NCBI GenBank assembly: GCA_009497875.2
Contig: CP032508.2
Location: 2,914,001-2,978,000 of the forward strand
Direction of reading: 5' to 3'
Source: a gamma proteobacterium SS-5
GTDB taxonomy: Bacteria > Pseudomonadota > Gammaproteobacteria > Chromatiales > Chromatiaceae
DNA length: 64,000 nucleotides
A program made the position numbers and the translations under genes. Every line of letters starts with the position of its first letter. Within the stretch, counting starts at the first letter, position 1. This document shows positions 46,322-54,096 of this stretch, piece after piece. The notes under the pieces were generated by a model that did not search any database, was not told where the DNA came from, and was given only the letters and a program-made list of their open reading frames with translations.

Positions 46322-46852
46322 TCAGGGCCGGATGGAGGGCAACTTATCCAGATCACCCGCCTGCTGCTCTTGCTGGCGCACCCGCTCCAGCAGGTGCTGG
46401 CTGTGTTCCTGGTTGTGCCTTTCGATCTCTTCCACCCGTTTGATCGCCTGGGCAAAATTCAGCGCGCCGGGGGCCGCTTCGCTCTGCGCGCCGAGCATAT
46501 AGGCCATGGGGCTCATATCCACCGGCACGTACCAGGCAGTGCGGGCGTCGATCCACTCCTGGGTGCGATGGTGCGCCACCCAAATCCGGGTCTCGGGGGC
46601 GTCCTTCCAGGGCTTGTCCTCCAGCCAAAGGGTGGCGCAGCCGATGTCATCGAACCAGGCTATCTGCAGGCGCTTCTTGCCTTCCGGCAGATAGTGCACC
46701 TGGGCGGCGAAGGGCCGGTCGCTGAGCACCATGCGGCAGCGCTCGCAGGCATCGCGGTCCCACTTGGGCTGCTGCGGGCCTTCGATGTCGCCAACGCAGC
46801 CGGACAGCAAGACCAGCAAGGCCAACGGCAGCAGACGCCAATCAGGCCGCAT
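46322..46852 (-). CDS. nosL: Copper chaperone lipoprotein of nitrous oxide reductase
   Basis: A 176-aa outer-periplasmic lipoprotein: signal with lipobox (LALLVLLSGC), then the NosL core with the Cys-x-x-Cys copper site in CERCRMVLSDRPFAAQV, and MSPMAYMLGAQSEAAPGAL. NosL delivers Cu(I) to NosZ. The ATG at 46852 lies inside the 3' end of nosF (11-base overlap). A charged Gln/Glu-rich C-terminal helix (about 140-176) extends past the usual domain. Confidence 0.92.
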   Translation of the reverse strand: MRPDWRLLPLALLVLLSGCVGDIEGPQQPKWDRDACERCRMVLSDRPFAAQVHYLPEGKKRLQIAWFDDIGCATLWLEDKPWKDAPETRIWVAHHRTQEWIDARTAWYVPVDMSPMAYMLGAQSEAAPGALNFAQAIKRVEEIERHNQEHSQHLLERVRQQEQQAGDLDKLPSIRP

Positions 46853-47705
46853 CCGGGGTTTCCTGCATCTGGATGCTGGCCAGCAAGGCGGCGTAGCGCG
46901 ATAGCAGGGCGAGAAAGCGCAGCCGATCGGGTCCGGGGATGCTGCCGTTCCAGATCCGGCCGGATTCATCGCTCTCAAAGCCCCAGTCGCCGATGGCCTG
47001 GGCAAAGGCCGGTTCCGGCTGGATCAGGCCGACCTTGCAGCTGAGGCTGGAGGACATATCCACCAGGTCGGCCACCCGGTCATCCAGGATCACCGTGCCC
47101 TGATCCAGCTCGATCACCCGGTTGACCAGGCTGGCCACCTCGTCCAGCCGGTGGCTGGAGATGAGCATGGCGCTGCGCTCCTTCTTCTCCGCCAGGATCT
47201 GGAAGAATACCTTGCGCGCCGCCGGGTCCAGGTTGGCGGCGGGTTCGTCCATCACCAGGATCTCGGCCTGCCGACCCAGGGCGATGGCGATCAGCAGCTT
47301 TTGCTTCTGCCCACCGGAGAGCTTGACAAAGGGCTGGCTGCGGAACTTATCGGCATCGAAGCCCAGCTCGGCGGCCAGGCCATGGATCTGCTTGGGATCG
47401 GACTGACAGAGGCTGGAGGAGAAGCGGATCAACTGCCCCACCGGCATGCGCAGCGGCGGCGGCAACTGGGGCACGAAGCCCACCTTGGCCAGCACCTGCT
47501 CGCGCTGGACGCGGGGATTGACCCCATCCAGCAGCACCTCCCCCTCAAAGCGATACTCACCCAACAGACAGCGGATCAAGGTGGTCTTGCCGGCGCCGTT
47601 GGAGCCAATCAGGGCGATGCGATGACCGCGCTCTATGCTCAGGTCTATGCCCTGCAGCACCTGACGGCCACGGAAGCGCTTGCGCAGTTGTTTGAGTTCG
47701 ATCAC
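46842..47705 (-). CDS. nosF: ABC transporter ATPase of nitrous oxide reductase maturation
   Basis: A 287-aa ATPase with Walker A LIGSNGAGKTTLIRCLLGEY, signature VKLSGGQKQKLLIAIAL, Walker B EILVMDEPAANLDP and H-loop LISSHRLDEV. The GTG at 47705 (VIELKQLRKRFRGRQVLQGI) is chosen as start; the open frame to 47870 is repeat-derived sequence. It pairs with NosY. Confidence 0.93.
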   Translation of the reverse strand: MIELKQLRKRFRGRQVLQGIDLSIERGHRIALIGSNGAGKTTLIRCLLGEYRFEGEVLLDGVNPRVQREQVLAKVGFVPQLPPPLRMPVGQLIRFSSSLCQSDPKQIHGLAAELGFDADKFRSQPFVKLSGGQKQKLLIAIALGRQAEILVMDEPAANLDPAARKVFFQILAEKKERSAMLISSHRLDEVASLVNRVIELDQGTVILDDRVADLVDMSSSLSCKVGLIQPEPAFAQAIGDWGFESDESGRIWNGSIPGPDRLRFLALLSRYAALLASIQMQETPDAA

Positions 47706-48036
47706 TGGGTATTCCTGATTGACAAAGTCCGCAAATGAACGCCGATGGACGCAAATAGTACCTAACCCGGTATAGCCGTAAGCAAAAATTGGAACGCAAA
47801 GAGCGCAAAGGTAACGCAACGAACGCAAAGAGTTACAGAAGTTGTAAATCCGTAGCCCAAATGCAGACAAGCGAAATCCAGTAAGGCCATACGCTGGCTG
47901 AGCGAAGTCGAAGTCGGCTGTGGTTCGCTTCGACTTCGCTCAGCGAACGGCTTAAGTTGACGCCATAGCGTCAGTTGCTGCAGTGACTTACACAGTAAAT
48001 TTTGCGTTTATTCGCGTTCATTTGCGGACTACTTTC
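47706..48036. repeat. Repeat-filled gap between nosF and nosH with a 17-bp-arm hairpin
   Basis: 331 bp without a gene. GTCCGCAAATGAACGC (about 47727-47742) and its inverted partner GCGTTCATTTGCGG (about 48014-48027) border the gap. Between them are CGCAAAGAGCGCAAAGG units (47795-47830) and a perfect inverted repeat, GCTGAGCGAAGTCGAAG (47897-47913) with CTTCGACTTCGCTCAGC (47928-47944). The latter could act as a terminator or RNA-stability hairpin inside the nos cluster. Confidence 0.65.
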
Positions 48037-49017
48037 TTACACCAACTTGCTCAGGCCCTTGAACTCGTATTTCAGCGAGTCGGTGGGGCAGACATCGACG
48101 CACAGGCCGCAGCGGGTGCAGTCGGCACCCACGTCTTCGTGCACCTGGCTGGCACCGCCGCGGATGGTCAGATCCAGCACATGGGGCACCAGGCAGACCT
48201 TGCGGCAGTCGCCCTCGTGGTGGCAGGCCTCGGCGTTGTAGGTCACGCGCAGGGGTGAGATCACGCCGACCACGCCGTAGGTCATGCCGATGGGGCAGAC
48301 GTAGCGGCACCAGGCGCGGCGTGAGTAGAACACCTCGAAGGCAAGCAGGGCCAGCACCCAGAGCAGGGCCAGGCCGGGGCCGTAGATCAGGGCGCGACTG
48401 AGGATGCCGGTGGGCGAGAGGGTCTCGAATACCGTATAGCCGGTGACCAGGGCCAGCACCACGAACAGGAGATAAAAGACCGTGCGTACCTTGCGGTTGA
48501 AGCTGTGGTCGCTGACGATCTTGCGCTTGGCCAGCCACAGATGCAGGTACTCGGCCCACTCGGCGAGCAGGTGATAGGGGCAGGCCCAGGAGCAGAAGGT
48601 GCGCCCGCCCAGCAGCACCCAGAGCAGAAACACCGTGACCGTGCCGATGAACAGGTTCAGCACCATCACCTTGTAGGCCAGGATCACCTGCAGCGCAGAA
48701 TTGAGATCGGCCATGTGGAAGCCGACAAAGCGCGAGGCGGTCAGGGCCCCTTCCAACAGCTGTATGTCAAAGTAGAAAGAAACGACAAACAGCAGGTTGA
48801 CCGCGATCAGGGTCAGCCAGCGGCGCTTCAGCCACTTGCCGCCGTAGGGCTGTTTGTGCTCGATGTGGACCTTTTCCAGGTCAGACTTGCTCAGTGTGCC
48901 TTTCTTGGCCTCGTAGATAGCCCTGAGCTCCTCGGATTGCTCTTCCTTGCCGGGACGGGCAACCCGGTAGCCGAACAGGTGCTTGAAGGACTTGCTGATA
49001 TAACCCATCTCAGGCAC
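48037..49017 (-). CDS. nosH: NapH-like membrane iron-sulfur quinol dehydrogenase subunit (NosH)
   Basis: A 326-aa membrane protein with four to five helices, polyferredoxin cysteines in TFCSWACPYHLLAEWAEYLH and WCRYVCPIGMTYGVVG, and a C-terminal ferredoxin domain (EGDCRKVCLVP, CTRCGLCVDVCPTDSLKYEF). Such NapGH-like pairs in clade II nos clusters are thought to pass electrons from menaquinol or quinol towards NosZ. It overlaps nosG by eight bases. Confidence 0.9.
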   Translation of the reverse strand: MPEMGYISKSFKHLFGYRVARPGKEEQSEELRAIYEAKKGTLSKSDLEKVHIEHKQPYGGKWLKRRWLTLIAVNLLFVVSFYFDIQLLEGALTASRFVGFHMADLNSALQVILAYKVMVLNLFIGTVTVFLLWVLLGGRTFCSWACPYHLLAEWAEYLHLWLAKRKIVSDHSFNRKVRTVFYLLFVVLALVTGYTVFETLSPTGILSRALIYGPGLALLWVLALLAFEVFYSRRAWCRYVCPIGMTYGVVGVISPLRVTYNAEACHHEGDCRKVCLVPHVLDLTIRGGASQVHEDVGADCTRCGLCVDVCPTDSLKYEFKGLSKLV

Positions 49018-49915
49018 CTCCAGGGTGATCGACGGTCTTCTTGATATTCATGGTGAGGGAGGGGATCTGCGGCGGGCAGACCATCTCACAGACACCACAG
49101 CCGACGCAGCCGTCCAGGATCACCGGCTGCATGCGCTTGACGCCGTCATCCGAGGGCATGGGCACCAGCTTGATGGCGGAGCGCGGCGGGCATTCGTTGC
49201 CGATCTTCTGCGCCACTCGGGCGGTGTTCTGCGGCTCATCGTTTTCCGCCTCGGCGGCGCACTCGGCGATGCGGATCTCGATCGGGCACAGGCGCACGCA
49301 CAGATCGCAGATCTCCAGATCAAAGGGATGGTCGGCCAGGGGGATGGGGTTCCAACGGTCCACCTCGCTGAAGCGCAGCACGCCCTTGAAATCGGCGCCC
49401 CGCGCCTGGCCCTTGAAACCTTGGCCTTGCATGGCCAGGCAGGTATCCGGCCGGGTCAGCTCGGCCAGGCCCATGCGGGTATCGGCGGGGAAGTTCAGAT
49501 CATGGGTCAGGGCACCGGTGGGACAGGCCAGCACGCATTGCAGGCCATCGCAGGAGAAGTCGCAGGCCTGTTCGCGGGCATCGATATAGGGCACGCCGAT
49601 ACCGAAACCGTCGGTGATGTCCGCCAGCTTGATGGCGTAAACCGGGCAGACCTGGACGCACTGGCCGCATTTGATGCAGCTGGCAAAGAACTCCTGCTCA
49701 TCCAACGGGGTCTTGATGGCACCGGGCGGGCGCAGGCGCAGGGCGCTGCCCTGCAACACCGGGTAATAGCCCAGCAGAGAGGCACCCAGGACCCCGGCGG
49801 CAAGCACGCCGCTGCGCAGAAACTCACGCCGCGTCTTCTCACCGGGCTTGGGCGGGGTCTTTTTCGCCTTGGGCTTTTGGTCGCTATTCTGATCGCTCAT
49901 AGTCGTCTCATTCAT
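49010..49915 (-). CDS. nosG: NapG-like periplasmic ferredoxin-type protein (NosG)
   Basis: A 301-aa protein with a twin-arginine signal (TRREFLRSGVLAAGVLGASL) and four ferredoxin-type [4Fe-4S] clusters: CIKCGQCVQVCPVYAIK, CDGLQCVLACPTGAL, CDLCVRLCPIEIRIAEC and CVGCGVCEMVCPP. It would be exported folded and relay electrons from NosH. An internal ATG at 49900 is an alternative start. Confidence 0.9.
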   Translation of the reverse strand: MNETTMSDQNSDQKPKAKKTPPKPGEKTRREFLRSGVLAAGVLGASLLGYYPVLQGSALRLRPPGAIKTPLDEQEFFASCIKCGQCVQVCPVYAIKLADITDGFGIGVPYIDAREQACDFSCDGLQCVLACPTGALTHDLNFPADTRMGLAELTRPDTCLAMQGQGFKGQARGADFKGVLRFSEVDRWNPIPLADHPFDLEICDLCVRLCPIEIRIAECAAEAENDEPQNTARVAQKIGNECPPRSAIKLVPMPSDDGVKRMQPVILDGCVGCGVCEMVCPPQIPSLTMNIKKTVDHPGGA

Positions 49916-50078
49916 GCGAAATTCAGTTGGTTTGCCACAGAGCCACAGAGAGCACAGAGAGGCTTTTATCGTTGTAACCTTCCCCCTCTCCCCGAAGGGG
50001 CGAGGGGCTTAACCGCCTGAGTGGTTACTTCTCGTTTTGATTCTTCTCTGTGCGCTCTGTGGCTCTGTGGCTAAATCC
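49916..50078. repeat. Repeat-bearing gap between nosG and nosD
   Basis: GCCACAGAGCCACAGAGAGC (about 49935-49954) and its inverted counterpart CTCTGTGCGCTCTGTGGCTC (about 50045-50064) can form a long hairpin. Between them are a CCCTCTCCCCGAAGGGGCGA palindrome and GAGGGGCTTAACCGCCTGAG (50002-50021), shared with 28591-28610. No gene. Confidence 0.6.
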
Positions 50079-51416
50079 CTACTGCCCCATGGACCGGCGC
50101 AGGGCCTCCAGGGCGTCGTATTCGGTCTCGGCACCGGCCTTAGCCGGGGCGATGGCCTGGATCTCCGGGTCGGCCTGGGTTTGGATCACCCAGTCCTGGC
50201 TCATGCGCGGGCGCTTGTCGCGCACCAGCATCTTGGGCTCGGAGAAGGGTGCCAGGCGCTCCAGGAAATCCAGGGCCTCCATCACCGGAGAGCCCTTGAA
50301 GAACTGCGCCGGGGGCACGTCCATCCAGATGCGGTCAGCGTAGCTGTACAGCTCGTAGGGCGTATCGCCGATGCCATCCTCGTCCAGATCGAAGCCCTGA
50401 TAGTCTTCCCAGTAGTTGTTCTCCCAGTGATTGCGGTTGGCGGTCTTGCCGCCCCCTGACACCACAACCTGAGTCATATTGCCCTTGAAGCGGTTGCGCT
50501 CCATGAAATTACCGGTCCAGTCGTTGAGAAACTGCACCCCCACCCCGCTGTAGGCCACCAGGTTGTCGTGGATGCGATTGGTCGCCTCGGGGTCGTAGGG
50601 CGAGACATCCAGGTACATGCCCACAGCGCAATACAGGATCTGGTTGCCGATGATATCGACGTCCGAGGTCTCCTTGAAGCCTATGCCCATGCCAGTCGGA
50701 CCTGCGGCATAGGCGATGGTGTTGTTCTTCACCCGCACGCTGTCGCTGTACATGAGGAAGATGCCCACCGAGTTGTCCTGATAGTAGTTGTCCACCACCT
50801 CATTGAACCGGGAGTACATGAAGTGCAACGAATAGCGCCCCCGACGGGCATCGTTACGGGCGATCAGGTTGTCCTTGGAGTACCAGACCACCATGTCGCG
50901 GGAATCGCGGATGATGTTATCGGTGATCTTATTATTGAAGCTGTACCAGAGCCGTACCGCGTCGCCACGCATGCCCAGATCAAAGGGCTTGGAGCTGATC
51001 CGGTTGTTGCGCACTATGTTGTTGCTGGACTGCTGCAAGTCAACGCCGAACAGGGCGTTGTCTATGACATTGTCCTTGACCACATTGTAATCGCCGCGTA
51101 CCTGCACGCCGGAGTCGATGTCGTTGTGTGACTCGCCGGTGTTGGTCAGGCGCAGCCCCTGCAAGGTGACGCCATCGCTGTCGATGACGATCACCGAGCC
51201 CTTGCCGCCGGCATCTATGGTGACCTGGCCACGGCCATCTATGCTCATTGGCTTGTCGATCACCACCGGGCCTGAGTAGATGCCCGGCGGGGGCACCAGA
51301 TCCTTGAGTTCCTCGGTGGCGTCAACCAGTTCCTGAAACGGGGGATGGCCTGCCTGGGCATTCAGGCCAGGCAGGACCAAGGCACCCAGCAACAGGGGCC
51401 GCAGCAGGGCACGCAT
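50079..51416 (-). CDS. nosD: Periplasmic copper-processing protein NosD
   Basis: A 445-aa right-handed beta-helix (CASH/PbH1 repeat) protein with a signal peptide (1-22). Repeated Asn-rich coils such as RNNRISSKPFDLGMRGDAVR and NHWENNYWEDYQGFDLDEDG are typical. NosD works with NosFY to mature the CuZ centre. It starts seven bases after the nosB stop. Confidence 0.93.
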   Translation of the reverse strand: MRALLRPLLLGALVLPGLNAQAGHPPFQELVDATEELKDLVPPPGIYSGPVVIDKPMSIDGRGQVTIDAGGKGSVIVIDSDGVTLQGLRLTNTGESHNDIDSGVQVRGDYNVVKDNVIDNALFGVDLQQSSNNIVRNNRISSKPFDLGMRGDAVRLWYSFNNKITDNIIRDSRDMVVWYSKDNLIARNDARRGRYSLHFMYSRFNEVVDNYYQDNSVGIFLMYSDSVRVKNNTIAYAAGPTGMGIGFKETSDVDIIGNQILYCAVGMYLDVSPYDPEATNRIHDNLVAYSGVGVQFLNDWTGNFMERNRFKGNMTQVVVSGGGKTANRNHWENNYWEDYQGFDLDEDGIGDTPYELYSYADRIWMDVPPAQFFKGSPVMEALDFLERLAPFSEPKMLVRDKRPRMSQDWVIQTQADPEIQAIAPAKAGAETEYDALEALRRSMGQ

Positions 51417-51423
51417 TCCGGGC

Positions 51424-52593
51424 TCAGGCTTGCTTGGTCTGTTTCAGCCGCAGCAGGGCGGCAACGGCCAGCAGCACCGACATCAGCAGCATCAGACCAA
51501 AGCCCATGGCCGGATAGGAATGGGTGGAAAACTGGGCCACCTTGCCCTGCCCAAACACCGTGGGCATGAAGGGCTTGACGGTAAAGGCACCCATGTCGTT
51601 CAGGGTATGCCCGTACCACCAGAGCCAGGCGGAGTATTCAATGATAAAGAACACCGGCAGGGCCAGGGGCACCACCACCAGCAGCCAGTAGAACAGGCCG
51701 CCGGTCTTGTAGGAGCCAATGGTCAGTACCACCATGGCGATAAGGATGCCGGCGAATACCAGGTGCATGGCCAGGGTCATGGTCTTGACCATGGGGTTGA
51801 TTTCTTCCGGGTTGTTGAACCAGCGGCCGAGGCTCTTTTCGTAGTGCCAGATGAGGATCTGCGCGGTACTGCCGTTCCAGGGCTCGGACTCTGAGGTGCG
51901 CGTCTGATCCCGCTCGAAGGTCTCGCGCAGGTCGTGCAGCAGGGCCTGTTTGTCGCTGTGCTTGGCCTTGGTCTGCTCCGAGGGCAATTCCACATCCACG
52001 CCTGAGTCCTCCAGGGATTGGCGCAGGCTGCCAACGATGCCGCCGATGACGATCTCAGGCTCCTGCTTCTTGCCTGCCTCCTGGTCCAGGGAACTCATCA
52101 TCGCCTCGATATAGCCTTCGTTCATCAGACGAAAGCCGTTGCCGGTGTAGAATGTCATGTACATCCACACCGCGATGACGGAGAAGCCGACCGCCAATAT
52201 GCCCACCCGCATCTTCGGTTTGGTACAGAGAAAGCCCAGCAGCATGACGCCGAGAAAGGCCACCAGGAACTGGCTGAAGCCACGCTCTATGGGGCCGCCG
52301 GCGGCTATGGGGTACATGCCGACGTAGTGATTGATGGTGTCCATTTCGTGCACGCAATCCAGTGCCTCGTCCTCGGTGATCTCGTCCTTTTGCAGCAGTT
52401 TGCAGCCGTTGAACACGCCGTTCATGTGGAAGTGGATGCGCACCCCGTCGGGAAAGGACTCCTCGGGATAATTGGGCGCGGTCAGGGATACCCACCAGAT
52501 GGGTGAATAGTAGATGACGGCCAACAGGCCAAGGGCGGCCAGGGTCAGTGCGACAACCAGGGGTGATTGCCGAATTGAGGTTTTACTGCTCAT
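51424..52593 (-). CDS. nosB: NosB-like membrane protein of clade II nos clusters
   Basis: A 389-aa protein with about six membrane helices (LVVALTLAALGLLAVIYYSP at the start, YPAMGFGLMLLMSVLLAVAA at the end) and two larger periplasmic loops. No cofactor motif is obvious apart from several His and Cys in RIHFHMNGVFNGCKLL. Its place between the cytochromes and nosD matches nosB of the Wolinella-type cluster, whose exact role is unknown. The assignment rests on context and topology. Confidence 0.7.
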   Translation of the reverse strand: MSSKTSIRQSPLVVALTLAALGLLAVIYYSPIWWVSLTAPNYPEESFPDGVRIHFHMNGVFNGCKLLQKDEITEDEALDCVHEMDTINHYVGMYPIAAGGPIERGFSQFLVAFLGVMLLGFLCTKPKMRVGILAVGFSVIAVWMYMTFYTGNGFRLMNEGYIEAMMSSLDQEAGKKQEPEIVIGGIVGSLRQSLEDSGVDVELPSEQTKAKHSDKQALLHDLRETFERDQTRTSESEPWNGSTAQILIWHYEKSLGRWFNNPEEINPMVKTMTLAMHLVFAGILIAMVVLTIGSYKTGGLFYWLLVVVPLALPVFFIIEYSAWLWWYGHTLNDMGAFTVKPFMPTVFGQGKVAQFSTHSYPAMGFGLMLLMSVLLAVAALLRLKQTKQA

Positions 52594-52662
52594 GGGATTG
52601 GGCTCTTGCTAGGGCGAGGCAAAACGTCGGCCCCGCAGGGCCGACGCCAGACCGATCAGGGA

Positions 52663-53409
52663 TCAATCGTAGTCAGGATTCTGGTAATCCTTGGATGGAG
52701 CCAGCAGTTCCTTGCGTGGCATGTGCCGGGAGGTGTAGTTGATCACATGCTTCATGTCATCGTCGGTGAAGCCCTTGATCTGCTCGACCATTTCCGGGTT
52801 CGCATTGCGCCGCTTGCCGTCACGGATCCACTCGAACTGACGCAGCATGTAGTTATAATGCTGGCCGTTGATGCGGGGATAGAACTTCTCGTTACTGCCC
52901 TCGCCATCGTCACCGTGACACTGGGTACAGTTATCCATGTAAAGTTTTTTACCCTTCTCAAACTCCGGAGTACCCTCGGCCCAGGGACCCTGGCCGGGCT
53001 CGGGGTTCATCGGCAGCTTGGAGATGTAGTCGGTGACATCGGCGATCAGCTGGGCCGGGGGGATTTCACCATGACTAAAACCGGCCGCAGCCATGATCTG
53101 ATCGTCCAGGGCAAAGGGATACATGGTGGGGTTGTCGCGATTGCCGGCGCGGATATCCGCCAACTGTTTGATCAGCACATTACGATGCTGGCCGGCCAAC
53201 TGGGGAAAGGTGCCATCGGTGAGACCCCAGCCTTCCAGCAGATGGCAGGCGGAGCAGACCTCATAGACCAGGATGCCGCGTTCGCGGTCGGGGGTCAGAT
53301 GCATGGCCTCGTCCTTCTCGCCACCGGCCTCGTTCCATTCGGCCGAGGCCATGCCGGTCATGACAGCTGCAGCCAGGCCAACGGCTGCGGTTAGACTTTT
53401 GTATTTCAT
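52663..53409 (-). CDS. Diheme c-type cytochrome of the nos cluster
   Basis: A 248-aa periplasmic protein: signal peptide (about 1-23, ending MASA), then two cytochrome c domains with heme motifs CSACH (about residue 50) and CTQCH (about residue 157). FPQLAGQHRNVLIKQLADIR is typical of c4-like cytochromes. It corresponds in position to the nosC genes of clade II clusters and probably donates electrons to NosZ. A GAGGT site precedes the ATG, and a perfect Dnr/Fnr-type box lies about 135 bp upstream, so it has its own promoter. Confidence 0.88.
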   Translation of the reverse strand: MKYKSLTAAVGLAAAVMTGMASAEWNEAGGEKDEAMHLTPDRERGILVYEVCSACHLLEGWGLTDGTFPQLAGQHRNVLIKQLADIRAGNRDNPTMYPFALDDQIMAAAGFSHGEIPPAQLIADVTDYISKLPMNPEPGQGPWAEGTPEFEKGKKLYMDNCTQCHGDDGEGSNEKFYPRINGQHYNYMLRQFEWIRDGKRRNANPEMVEQIKGFTDDDMKHVINYTSRHMPRKELLAPSKDYQNPDYD

Positions 53410-53536
53410 AGATTTACCTCTTGTGGTCCGATACAGGTGCGGACCTTTGGGTGAACACTTGGGATGAACCCGAACCGGTCGGCCTCCCGCTATCCGGATG
53501 GGGCCATTGAGCTTAGACCCCTGACCCGAATACCCC

Positions 53537-53550
53537 TTGACACTTATCAA
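53537..53550 (-). promoter_or_regulatory. Dnr/Fnr-type box upstream of the diheme cytochrome gene
   Basis: TTGACACTTATCAA fits TTGAC-N4-ATCAA. A TAAGCT-like -10 word on the minus strand (53510-53515) puts the box near -41.5, the usual activator position. Confidence 0.75.
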
Positions 53551-53598
53551 AGACAAAGAGGCAGGAGTGGCCCAGGCCTCAGCTAGCGCGACCTGAGA

Positions 53599-53919
53599 TC
53601 AGGGCTGCAGGGTAGTTAGCCAGTCGGCGATGGTGCGCATCTCTTCCTCGGAGACCAGGCCCATGACGCCCTTCATGGCGGCGGACTGGCCATTGGCGCG
53701 CACTCCTTCCTTGATGTCCTTCATCTGGTTGAAGGCGTAGTCGGCATTCTGGCCGGCCAGCTTGGGGTAGATGGGCATGATGGGGGTCTTGGCATCCTTA
53801 CCGTGGCAAGACCAGCAGGTCTTGGCCTTGTACAATTCGGCCCCGTCCATGGCCAGGGCACTGCCCAGGGGGGCAAAAGACAGGGTTAGGGCGGCGGCTG
53901 CGAAAAATTGCTTTTTCAT
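53599..53919 (-). CDS. Small monoheme c-type cytochrome of the nos cluster
   Basis: A 106-aa periplasmic cytochrome c (signal peptide 1-23, heme motif CWSCH at about residues 35-39, and a Met ligand probably in the MKGVMGLVSEEEMRTIADWL stretch). It resembles class I c-553/c-555 proteins. It lies between nosZ and the diheme cytochrome gene and probably donates electrons to NosZ. A GAGGAA ribosome-binding site precedes the ATG. Confidence 0.88.
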   Translation of the reverse strand: MKKQFFAAAALTLSFAPLGSALAMDGAELYKAKTCWSCHGKDAKTPIMPIYPKLAGQNADYAFNQMKDIKEGVRANGQSAAMKGVMGLVSEEEMRTIADWLTTLQP

Positions 53920-54018
53920 GGGTTCCTCGGCTTGTAACGTGAATTAGGTATGTGTTTTTGTTCTGGACCCAGATGATCCTCACCCGGCGGAGTCTAATAC
54001 AGCCGACCTGTGGGTGCA

Positions 54019-54032
54019 TTGATCTTTGTTAA
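54019..54032 (-). promoter_or_regulatory. Degenerate Dnr/Fnr-type box upstream of the monoheme cytochrome gene
   Basis: TTGATCTTTGTTAA has a perfect left half-site and an imperfect right one (GTTAA for ATCAA). It lies about 105 bp before the start codon and just beyond the nosZ terminator. A weaker call than the other boxes. Confidence 0.4.
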
Positions 54033-54040
54033 ATCCAGGC

Positions 54041-54070
54041 AAAAAAAGAGGGGGAGCCAGGCTCCCCCTC
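54041..54070 (-). terminator. Intrinsic terminator after nosZ
   Basis: A perfect ten-base stem (54048-54057 with 54061-54070, GAGGGGGAGC/GCTCCCCCTC) with a three-base loop is followed on the minus strand by seven T residues (54047-54041). It should end or attenuate the nosZ transcript before the downstream cytochrome genes. Confidence 0.9.
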
Positions 54071-54096
54071 CCATTACCCGCTAGGGGGTTGTTTCC

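Noticed and set aside
47706-47870. N-terminal 55-residue extension of NosF
   Set aside because: Encoded by dispersed repeat DNA upstream of the GTG start; family alignment begins at VIELKQLRKRF.
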